Assembly: GCF_024139115.2 (NCBI RefSeq)
Contig: NC_085140.1
Span: 464,101,506 to 464,165,505 of the forward strand
From: Armigeres subalbatus
Lineage: Eukaryota > Arthropoda > Insecta > Diptera > Culicidae
Direction of reading: 5' to 3'
Length of the DNA stretch: 64,000 nucleotides
In this document: positions 54,949-64,000 of the stretch, one piece after another
Position numbering within the stretch: the stretch's first letter is position 1
Layout of the letters: every line of letters starts with the position of its first letter
Position numbers and translations under genes: made by a program
The notes under the pieces: model-generated
The model's database searches: none
What the model saw: the letters and a program-made list of their open reading frames with translations, nothing else
Told to the model about the DNA's origin: nothing

Positions 54949-55935
54949 GTTCCTCATTGACTCGGGGGCCCAAGTGAGCACAATCACGAAGCAACGATAT
55001 GATGATATGCAGTCGAACCAGCAGTATAAAGCTGAATTATACAACGTTCAGCATAGTACGGTTCGTCCTCTAAAGGCCTATGCGACGGATGGAGAAATTC
55101 CAGTAATTTCGACTTTTGAGGCCTTCATGCACATATCCGACGACCGCCCGACTTTACTCGAAAAATTCCACGTAGTGAAGGAAAGTAGATCTCTATTAGG
55201 GAGGGCAACTGCAACCCGTTACAGTGTCTTACTCCTGGGGCTACAAGTCCCTGTGAGTTCGGTGAAAACTCTTTCACGGTCCTGGTACGAATCAGATGAA
55301 ATTGCATCGGTGGCGTTTGACGAAGTGTTCCCCAAGTTCAATATCCCTCCAGTAAAAATAAACTATGATCGTACAAGACCGCCATGCCGCAACGTCTATA
55401 TGAATATTCCAATAGCAGTTAAGCCGATGGTCAAGCAACGTCTAGAACAATTGCTATCGGCGGGTATTATTGAATACGTCACGGATGATATGGAAAACCT
55501 ATTTTGCTCATCAATGTTAGCAATACCCAAAGGAAAAAGCGACATACGACTAGTGATTGATCTGAGGGGACCGAACAGTTATATTCAAAGGACTCCATTC
55601 GCGATGCCAAGTTTGGAAAACATTTTGGCGGAATTAGATGGGGCACAATGGTTCTCGACCATAGACTTGGTCAATGCATACTTTCACATTGAGCTCGACA
55701 AAGAAAGTCGTCATCTTACGAATTTTTGTACGGAGTTCGGAATGTTCCGGTGTATTCGATTACCGTTCGGGTTGTGTAACGCACCCGACATTTTCCAGGA
55801 AGTTTTGCAGCGAAAGATTCTTGGAGACTGTCGTGGTGTTAAAAACTACCAGGATGACATATTTGTTTATGGAAGAACCCCTGAAGAGCACGACGAGAAC
55901 CTAGAAGCTGTAATGACACGCCTTCGGGAACATAA
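54830..55935 (+). pseudogene. Ty3/gypsy Pol: protease and reverse transcriptase, truncated
   Basis: The frame is +1 to gag and overlaps its end; the true entry is probably at the T7 run (54858-54864). Protease: CEFLIDSGAQVSTITKQ with the catalytic DSG. Reverse transcriptase: SMLAIPKGKSDIRLVIDLRG, GAQWFSTIDLVNAYFHIELD, RLPFGLCNAPDIFQEVL and the catalytic NYQDDIFVYG. Coding stops near 55935, where it runs into CAAN low-complexity DNA. RNase H, integrase and 3' LTR are missing, so the element cannot move by itself. The last 20 or so codons of the open frame are repeat, not Pol. Domain order PR-RT and motifs fit Ty3/gypsy. Confidence 0.85.
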
Positions 55936-57230
55936 TGTGAAAATCAAATCAAATCAATCAAGCAACGAATCAACTAATCAACCAACCAAGCAACCAACAA
56001 AACAACATATCAACTAACCAGCCAACCAGCCAATCAACCAGTCAAGCAACTAATCAACCAAATTACCAACCAATCAATCAACCAACAATGAAGCAACCAA
56101 CCAATCAACCATTCTACCAACTAACAAATCAAGCAGCAACCAACCAACCCATCAACCAAATAACTAACCAATCAATCAACTAACCAATCAAGCAATGAAC
56201 AAAACAACTAATCAACTAACCAACCTACCAACCAACAAGCAACCAACCAATCAACCAGTCAAGCAACCAACCAACAATCAAGCAACCAACAATTGAAGCA
56301 ACCAACCAATAACCAATCAAACAATCAATCAACTAAATAACCAACCAATCAACTAACCAACCAATCCAGCAATCAACTTATTAACCAATCAACCAAGCAG
56401 CCAACAAAACAGCTAATCAACTAACCAGCCGACCAACTATTCAATTAACCAGTAAAGCAAACAATCAACCAATTTAGCAACCAACCAACTAATCCAGCAA
56501 TCAGCCATTCAGGCAAGCTACCAATCAACCAAGCAATCAAGCAACCAACCAACTAATCATTAACCAAGCAACCATTGAAGCAACCAACAAAACAACATGT
56601 GAACTAACCAGCCGACGGACCATTCAATCAACCAGTCAAGCCAGTCAAGCAACCAATCAATCAAATAACCTGATTGGTTGGTTGGATTGGCAACCAACCA
56701 ACAATCAAGCAACCAACCAATCAACCATTCTTCCAACTAACAAATCAAGCTGCAACCAAATAACCAACAAATCAAGCAACCAACCATTCAAGCAAGGTAC
56801 CAATCAACTTATTAACTAATCAACCAAGCAACCAACAAAACAAATAATCAACTAACCAGCCGACTAACCAATCAATCAGCCTGTCAAGCAACCAACCAAT
56901 CAACCATACCATACTACCAACTAACAAATCAAGCAGCAGCCAACCAAATAATCAACCAACCAATCAAGTAATCAACCATTCAAACAAAGTATCAATCTAC
57001 CAAGCAATCAAGCAACCAACCAACTAATCAACCAATCAAGCAACCAAACAACTAATTAACCAAACAATCAACAAAACAACTTATCAACTTACCAGCCGAC
57101 CAACTAATCAACCAATCAACTAAATAACCACAACCAATCAATGAACCAGTGAACCAACCAGTCAACCACTCAAGCAACCAACCATTCAAGCAAGCTACCA
57201 TACCAATCAATCAATCAAGCAACTTATCTG
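55936..57230. repeat. Degenerate CAAN low-complexity tract, part 1
   Basis: Built from CAAC, CAAT, CAAG and ACCA tetramers with slipping register; very poor in G on the + strand. A short reversed piece (TGATTGGTTGGTTGGATTGG) lies at 56671. Confidence 0.95.
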
Positions 57231-57561
57231 AGTCGATTGATGTGTCACAATATGGATCTTCGGGCCTCTCAACAAAAGTTCGTTTTGAAGTGATCCTAAA
57301 ATAGGTATGTATTCGTAATCATTACGGTAATTTATTACAAGTACGGTAGTGTGGGCAGCAATGTGAGTCACCAAGTCATGCAAATGTATCTCCGTAAATA
57401 TAATCAATGAAAAATGAAAAATTGAGCGCATCTGGCGAATATTGTTTTCATTAGCTGTTTCACTAATTTTCTGCTCTCGACGAGTTTCCGAATTTGGCGA
57501 GACAATATTCCCATGTTGCTTCTTTGGAGGATCTGAGCGTCGGCGTTCTCATAATCTTCTG
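57231..57561. other. Non-repetitive DNA within the CAAN region
   Basis: Together with 59300-59520 this was continuous before the 57562-59291 insertion. Minus-strand frames on both sides (for example VTHIAAHTTVLVINYRNDYE) may be one decayed ORF of unknown family. Confidence 0.4.
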
Positions 57562-57832
57562 CATTGGCGTAACTAAGGAAAAAATCTAGGGGGGGCTAAC
57601 TTTTTTCAATTCTTACAGTCAAACACAAAAAAGTTGTTTATGTTCAGCTGTCCGCGAGTTGGCCTACCAAACAGCTATTTGAATACATCCAGTGACGACT
57701 GAACAGCTCTGACATAAAATGGAAATGTCGTGGGATTCCCAATAACTTTGATACGTAAAAAACTTAAGCACTTTAGATACATTAAACTTTCGAGTTTCAC
57801 ATATCCATTAGAAATAATTTCAAGTTATTGTG

Positions 57833-58035
57833 GGCTTCATGGCCGTGCGGTTAGCGACGTCAATCATCTAGACGCATGTGCTAGGGAGTATGGATTCGAT
57901 TCCCTCCAGTAAGGAGGAAACTTTACGTGATTGAAAAATTCTCCACTGGTCCACTGGGTGTTATGTGTCCTGTCCGTTGTCTCATGCTAAGTGTTAAGTG
58001 CTCAGTCTGTACGACCTCTGGTCAAAGATGGTGCT
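57833..58035 (+). mobile_element. tRNA-like SINE
   Basis: GGCTTCATGGCCGTGCGGTT (A box region) and GGATTCGATTCCC (B box), then a body with GTGTTATGTGTCCTGTCCG. Inside the 57562 element. Confidence 0.65.
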
Positions 58036-58498
58036 TCTGTCTTTTCACATTTTAGTTACCTCTCCTTGAAATTTCAGGGTTTATCGAGCTTTTTTCGGAT
58101 TTCAAGGATTATGGATTTTTTTTTCGGATTATCAAGATAATTGGAAATTCAAAGTTTTCGGGAAATAGCAGCAACATCGCTTGAATATTTACCAGATAAA
58201 TCTGCAAAAAGAAATGCCTTCAAAATGTCTGCTATTACAGACATACGATACGTTGTACTCAGCTATCACAATATCGAAAGGTTTCTCTTGATAATCCTTT
58301 CAGAAATGCCATGCATCTTACCAGAAAGCTGTTGGAAAGTTAGAGGTCATAGGCACACCTAAAAAAAATACTCGCAATGCAATGCAACGCAATATAACCA
58401 TAAAAATCTTAAAGAGTTTATGATTTTCTGATAAATAAAAGTCAAGATTTGTTAGAAATTCTTCGGTAACCTAAGCATCCTGTGTTTCCTGCATAAGT

Positions 58499-58670
58499 TA
58501 GGGACGATTCAAATATGACGTGCACTACTTTTTGAGATTTCTAGACCCCCCCTCCCCCCTCTGTCACGCTTTTTTGTATACATTGTATATGCAGTGTCAC
58601 AAAATCTTAGACCCCCTCCCCCCCTAAAACCTGTGACATCATTGTTGAACGACCCCTTAAACAATTGTCT
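58499..58670. mobile_element. MITE with C-rich interior
   Basis: AGGGACGATTCAAATATGAC at the left is the inverse of GTTGAACGACCCCT-type sequence at the right. Two blocks of about 20 C/T-rich bases lie inside. Confidence 0.6.
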
Positions 58671-59519
58671 TTTTCATGTTGTCTAAATATTACAGGCAGT
58701 TTATTATTTTACTTGAATTTTCTTAATTGAATCAAAATCTCAGCTATTGTATTTGTTCTGTTAGTCTGTTACTTCTATTATTCAATCAGCATTAAATCAG
58801 CATGAAAATACTATTCCAACTCCAACATTTATCTCGACAGAGTCCCAAAATGACTGTAACCATGCCCGTCCTATCTCTCACCTTGGCTCAATTCTCATTT
58901 TGGCAGCACAAATGTCAATGCATAGGTGAAAAGTACATCTGGCGTTATGTGCCTCCGAAAGTGTAATTTACTCGCAATTGTGTAATTCGTACGCAATTCA
59001 CCTTAAGCAATTATATGAGTGGCTGAGAATAAAGGAAGCGTAATATCCTTCGTGTTTAGCATTCCTAACCCAAAATATATCAATTTTTCGAAATTAGAAA
59101 ACATGATAAAATATATTCAACTCACTGTAGAGATAGATGATAAGAATTCATTATTTGCAGTTACGCCCAGGTATGATCAGAGCGCTATAGCGCTATAGAT
59201 ATGTGCCATATTCATGCAAAGTCGTGGGAATTCTAGGAGGGGCTAACTTTATTCTAGGTGGGGCTATAGCCCCCCTGTAGTTACGCCAATGATCTTCTGC
59301 ATCGGTAGTCGTAGTAAAGCAAATGTTGTATTCCTGAACCCCTTTATTTGTTCCAACACAAGGTCGTCGGAGTATGCCACCTTATTTTTAGGTTTGCGAC
59401 GATCAACAGCTGCTTCCGGTTTCTATTTATTATCGAATGACTAGGTAAAACCGTAACTGCTTCCAGACATTGAACTGAAATTCCGTTCTTAGCAAACCAT
59501 GAAACTTTGGTAACCAATA

Positions 59520-59612
59520 CCTTCTTCTTCTTATTGGCATTACACCCCACACTGGGACAGAGCCGCCTCACAGCTTAGTGTTCATTAAGCACTTCCACAG
59601 TTATTAGTGAGG
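59520..59612 (-). mobile_element. Feilai-like SINE, 5'-truncated
   Basis: Only the 3' part is present (minus strand: AATAACTGTGGAAGTGCTTA ... AATGCCAATAAGAAGAAG). Confidence 0.75.
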
Positions 59613-59995
59613 TAGCTACCAATCAACCAAGCAATCAATGAACCAACCAACTAATCAACCAATCAAAGAACCAATCAATTCACCATTCAAGCAATCAATA
59701 AAACTACTAATCAACTAAACAAGCAATCAAATAAGCAACTAACCAATAGAGCAACCAACCATTCAAGCCCACTTCCAATCACTCAAGGAACCAATTAACC
59801 AATCAAGCAACTAATCACTCAACCAACCCATCAATTAAGCAACCATCAAATCAATCAAGCAATAAACCAATCAACCAACCAATCAAGCAATCAATCATTT
59901 AGGCAAGCTACCAAAGAACTAACCAAACAATAAACCAATTAGACAACCAACCTACCAAGCAACTACCAATCAAGTAACCAACCATTCAGCCAACT
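59613..59995. repeat. CAAN low-complexity tract, part 2
   Basis: The same composition and register slippage as 55936-57230. Confidence 0.9.
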
Positions 59996-60008
59996 AACAA
60001 ATCAAGCA

Positions 60009-60294
60009 GGGGCCATCCTTAGCCGTGCGGTAGGAGGCGCGGCTACAAAGCAAGACCATGCTGAGGGTGGCTGGGTTCAATTCCCGGTGCCAAGCTAGGC
60101 AATTTTCGGATTGGGAATTGTCTCGACTTCCCTGGGCATAAATGTATTATCATCTTAGCCTCATTATATACGAATGTAAAAATGGTAACCTGGCTTAGAA
60201 ACCTCACAGTTAATAACTGTGGATGTGCTTAATGAACACTAAGCTGCGAGGCAGCTCTGCCCCAGTGTGGGGATGTAATGCCAATAAGAAGAAG
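60009..60294 (+). mobile_element. Feilai-like tRNA SINE, full length
   Basis: Flanked by a perfect 13-bp duplication, AACAAATCAAGCA (59996-60008 and 60295-60307). tRNA-like head GGGCCATCCTTAGCCGTGCG, B box GGGTTCAATTCCC, tail AATGCCAATAAGAAGAAG. It is inserted in the CAAN tract. Confidence 0.9.
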
Positions 60295-60307
60295 AACAAA
60301 TCAAGCA

Positions 60308-60508
60308 ACCAATCAATCGAGCAACCAATTAACCAATCAGCTTTATAAGTAAAGAATCAAGTTACCAACTAAACAATCGAGCAACCAATCATTCAAGCTC
60401 ACTTCCAATCAATCAAGCAAACAATTAACCAATCAAGCAACTAATCAATCTACCAACCCCCCAACTAAGCAACCAACAAATCAATCAAGTAACAAACCAA
60501 TCAATTTG
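60308..60508. repeat. CAAN low-complexity tract, part 3
   Basis: Same repeat, continuing after the SINE. Confidence 0.9.
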
Positions 60509-60955
60509 TTAAGAAAATTATTTTGAGCTTTTTAGCGGAATGTCTTCACTTGTCATAAGACGAGTTTGTACAATCCCATTGAATTCCACCACTTACAGTA
60601 GACGTTCGATAACTGCAAGTCATTTAGCTGCAATGCTTTTTAACTGCAATTCGATAGTTGCAACAGTTTTGCAGTTATCGGTCCGCTAAACTTCAAAGCG
60701 ATGTCAAACTCAATGACAGCTGCATTTCGCTGCACATTCAGATGCACTTTTATTGTATCTGACGTCGATTGACAACCGTTTGACGTCTAAAATGCGTTGC
60801 AGTTATCGAACGGCATTCGCTAACTAAAAAGTAAACATGTTGCAGTTATCGAACGGCTACTGTAATTGTATATTGACAGATACGTATTTCGACCTCAACA
60901 GTAAGGCCGTCTTCAGTGTCTCGTACTTGACTCGACTCGACAATTAATCATTTAA
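60509..60955. mobile_element. Dispersed repeat related to the 8.2-kb palindrome, split by a MITE
   Basis: Left part 60509-60595 matches 8157-8245 (GTTAAGAAAATTATTTTGAG). Right part 60863-60955 runs ATTGTATATTGACAG then GATACGTATTTCGACC and GTCTCGTACTTGACTCGACT. A third, truncated relative flanks the hAT element at 8440-8470 and 10594-10660. Confidence 0.7.
60596..60862. mobile_element. MITE, TIR CAGTAGACGTTCGATAACTG, TA duplication
   Basis: Inverted ends CAGTAGACGTTCGATAACTG and CAGTTATCGAACGGCTACTG, flanked by TA. The palindrome at 8238-8250 shows the empty site (CACTTAATTGTATC). Pogo/Tc1-like ends. Confidence 0.85.
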
Positions 60956-60956
60956 G

Positions 60957-62172
60957 CAAGACACCAGTGAACTAACCAACCAATAAACCAATCAAGCAAC
61001 CAACCATTCAAGCAAGTTACCAATCAAGCAACCAATCAATAAAGTAACCAATTATCCAATCAAGCAACTAATTAACCAGCAAATCAACCAAACAACAAAC
61101 GAATCAAGTAACCAACTAACCAATCAAGCAAACAATCATTCTAACCCACTTCCAATTAACCATGCAACCATTAACCAATCTACCAATCAACCAACCAACC
61201 ATTCAAGCAAGCTACCAATCAACTTCCAACCAATCAAGCAATTAAACATTTAACCAACTAACAAATCAACTAATCAATCAATCAACCAACCAACTAATCA
61301 ACCAATCAAGCAACCAAAAAACAAATAATCAACTAACCAGCAGACCAAAAAATGAAGAAACCAATAAATCAACCATTTAAGCAAGCTACCAATTAACTAA
61401 CCAACCAATAAAACAATTAGGCATTCAAGCGAGCTACCAACCAACCATTCAACCAACTAACAAATCAACCAACCAACCACCCAATTATTCAACCATTCAA
61501 GCAAGCTAACAATCAATCAACCAACCATTCAAACAACCTACCAATCCACCAGCCTGTCAACCAACCAATGAAACAACAAACTAATCAAACAACCTACTAA
61601 TCAATCAAGTAACCCAATCAACTTTTCAAGCAACCAACATGAAAACCATTCAAGCAAACAACAAAACAATCAATCAACCATTCAAGCAAGCTACCAATAA
61701 ACTAAATTAGGCAACCATCCTATTAAACAACCATCGTATCAAGCATCTTACCAATCAACCAAGCAACCAATCATTCAACCATTCAAGCAAGCTACCAATT
61801 AAAAAATAAATCAAGCAACCAATTAACCTATCAAGCATCTAACCAACCATTTAGGCAACCAACCAATCAAGCAAACAATCATTGAAGACCACTTCCAATC
61901 AACCAAGCAACCATTAACCAATCAAGCAACTAACGAATCAAACAAGCTATCAATCAACCAACTAACTTATCAAGCAAATAATCATTTCACCAACTAACAA
62001 ATCAATCAATCAACCAACCAATTAACCAATCAACCATTCAAGCAACCAACAAAACAACTAATCAACTAACAAGCCGACCAACCAAATAACCCACCAATTA
62101 ATCAAGCAGTCAACCAATTAACCAACTAACAAATCAAGCAACCAACCAGTCAACCAATCAAGGAACTCACCA
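60957..62172. repeat. CAAN low-complexity tract, part 4
   Basis: Same repeat, uninterrupted, with several ATTCAAGCAAGCTACCAATC-like longer echoes. Confidence 0.95.
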
Positions 62173-62174
62173 TT

Positions 62175-62400
62175 CTACACGCTTACTTCAGTTCACCCAA
62201 ATATGGGTGAAGGGTACCCATAATCGCTAAAAAGTGCACGTATTTATGGGTGAATTGACATTTACCTATTTATAGGTAAACCGATTTCACTCATATTTAG
62301 GTACTTGCATAGGGGAGATTTATAGGTTAATTTCACCCATATTTGGGTGATTTTTTGGTGCTTTCATTTGGTGTGACATTAAAATGTTTTGCAATTATTT
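62175..62400. mobile_element. Inverted-repeat element with CACCCAAATATGGGTG blocks
   Basis: Repeated palindromic TTCACCCATATTTGGGTGA-like blocks at both sides and inside. Exact ends not fixed. Confidence 0.5.
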
Positions 62401-62644
62401 CAATCTCGAATATTTATAAATTTATTTCCATAAACACGTTAAATAATACATTAATATAAAATTTACATATGAAACAAGACGAGCTGCTTGTTCTGAAACA
62501 CTGAGTCATGAGAATTATGTTCGACGTTATCTTCTTGTTGAGATTTCGATGTGGAGGGATCAACGAAAAATTTTGTGTAGGGTAAGACGGTATAATATGC
62601 CCCCCCTAAGGCAATACTTTTCAACGTACAAACTTTGTGTTATT

Positions 62645-63858
62645 TGGTAGTTCAACAAGTCGCAAATGCATTACATGTGAGTATTCATATAAAAATATTA
62701 CTGAGAACACGTGGTGGTGGCTGGCCCAATTATTACTTCCGGTCTTTTACTGTACTTAGTATAGTAAAAGTCAAGCATTCGTTCTACATATTACTAATAT
62801 GGGGGTAAGCGTGGTGAATTGTTATAGGATTTAAAAAGAAAACGAATGCTAACACCAAGTGCCACTGGATGACTCCAAACGGGCTAGTATAATGTGGGGT
62901 AGTCAGGGTTTAACTAAATTAGCTAATAGTATAACTTATTTTGCCACGCACCAATTTCAGTATAATTTGATTCTACGAATCAAATTCCTAGAAGTTCGGT
63001 TTTCAGCATTACTTAGCGCAAGAGAGGGTTTAAACTCTGCGTTAAACTGAATTTTATCGGCCGATTCGGGGCGTTATCATGAGTGATCAGCACTCATGGA
63101 ACACATTGTTTAACGCGAATGTCAGCCGGGTTCGATCAAAAGTGTAAGATTTAGTGTAATTAGTTTAATTATTTTTATTTTTAGGCATCAAACGTTAGGA
63201 GCATGTTTTCAGCGTCGCACAGCCCAGGAGAGGGTGTAAGCTCACAACGGTATGGTAGTTCAACAAGTCGCAAATGCATTACATGTGAGTATTCATATAA
63301 AAATATTACTGAGAACATGTGGTGGTGGCTGGCCCAATTATTACTTCCGGTCTTTTACTGTACTTAGTATAGTAAAAGTCAAACATTCGTTCTACATATT
63401 ACTAATATGGGGTAAGCGTGGTGAATTGTTATAGGATTTAAAAGAAAACGAATGCTAACACCAAGTGCCACTGGATGACTCCAAACGGGCTAGTATAATG
63501 TGGGGTAGTCAGGGTTTAACTAAATTAGCTAATAGTATAACTTATTTTGCCACGCACCAATTTCAGTATAATTTGTTTCTACGAATCAAATTCCTAGAAG
63601 TTCGGTTTTCAGCATTACTTAGCGCAAGAGAGGTTTAAACTCTGCGTTAAACTGAATTTTATCGGCCGATTCGGGGCGTTATCATGAGTGATCAGCACTC
63701 ATGGAACACATTGTTTAACGCGAATGTCAGCCGGGTTCGATCAAAAGTGTAAGATTTAGTGTAATTAGTTTAATTATTTTTATTTTTAGGCATCAAACGT
63801 TAGGAGCATGTTTTCAGCGTCGCACAGCCCAGGAGAGGGTGTAAGCTCACAACGGTAT
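62645..63858. repeat. 608-bp tandem duplication
   Basis: Units 62645-63252 and 63253-63858, from TGGTAGTTCAACAAGTCGC to CTCACAACGGTA, about 98-99% identical; I noticed only a handful of differences. The 62401-62644 and 63859-64000 flanks show nothing recognisable. Confidence 0.95.
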
Positions 63859-64000
63859 AGTGTAGGCCGTCCTCGATTGGGGTCCTGTGGGTCGCATGTA
63901 GTGGTTGTGCTCGGGGCAGTTATGTGTTGAAAGCGGTTTCGGGCAGTTAGGATTGAGTTTTAATATAAACAGATGTAGGATTGAACAAAGTTATAACCTT

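Larger units (their letters stand above)
57562..59291. mobile_element. 1.7-kb element, TIR CATTGGCGTAACTA, 8-bp duplication
   Basis: Ends CATTGGCGTAACTA and TAGTTACGCCAATG. Duplication ATCTTCTG at 57554-57561 and 59292-59299. G-runs lie inside the left end, matched by C-runs at the right. No transposase found. Confidence 0.8.

Noticed and set aside
55938..56017. Asn/Gln/Thr-rich C-terminus of Pol
   Set aside because: Translation of the CAAN repeat after the real coding sequence ends.
59344..59571. Minus-strand 75-codon frame as a gene
   Set aside because: It begins inside a truncated SINE. The remainder may be a decayed ORF split by the 57562-59291 element, but no family is recognisable.
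1..64000. Integrated viral genes
   Set aside because: All reverse transcriptases and the integrase show retrotransposon motifs. No viral polymerase, nucleoprotein or envelope signature was seen.

Overview
This window looks like non-coding-rich genomic DNA of a culicine mosquito, most likely Aedes. The reasons are a mosquito-type spaetzle gene, Feilai-like tRNA SINEs, many short inverted-repeat elements (MITEs), ITm/Tc1-type transposases, and almost complete occupation by nested transposons. The species was inferred from the repeats and was not tested.

The only convincing host gene is a spaetzle-like cystine-knot ligand (spz3/spz4 type) on the + strand. Two coding exons are visible: 10769-11802 (end of the signal peptide and most of the pro-region) and 38811-39237 (cystine knot, stop, poly(A) signals). 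Splice sites and codon phase match across a 27.0-kb intron. The 5' exon or exons lie outside the window or were not recognised.

Layout. 1-10768: a decayed RTE-like LINE, MITEs, an internally deleted R1-like LINE (minus strand), a perfect 63-bp palindrome that looks retroposed, and a 2.1-kb hAT element holding an ITm transposase relic. 11803-38810 (intron): a 132-bp satellite split by a 6.2-kb array of about 58 copies of a 95-bp satellite in three higher-order blocks; then a Tc1-like DD34E transposase gene cut in two by a 10.7-kb nest. The nest holds a transposon with long inverted arms and an unclassified transposase-like relic, a 5'-truncated LINE, a pogo-like element and a mini-Helitron. 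39238-50840: several MITEs, a 1.65-kb foldback, and an inverted duplication of a Ty3/gypsy integrase-LTR end. 51000-55935: a Ty3/gypsy element with a probable spliced leader exon, gag, protease and part of RT. 55936-62172: degenerate CAAN-type low-complexity DNA broken up by SINEs and MITEs. 62645-63858: a 0.6-kb tandem duplication.

Two signals seem most worth following. The first is a dispersed, tiny (about 35-50 nt plus poly(A)) hairpin retroposon. It has target-site duplications, one preserved empty site and covarying stem pairs, and it shares its sequence with the 3' end of a LINE in the same window. The second is the 95-bp satellite inside the spaetzle intron: each unit carries an inverted repeat, the units form an A/B alternation, and the array may be transcribed with the gene. 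Several insertions can be ordered in time because empty sites survive elsewhere in the window.
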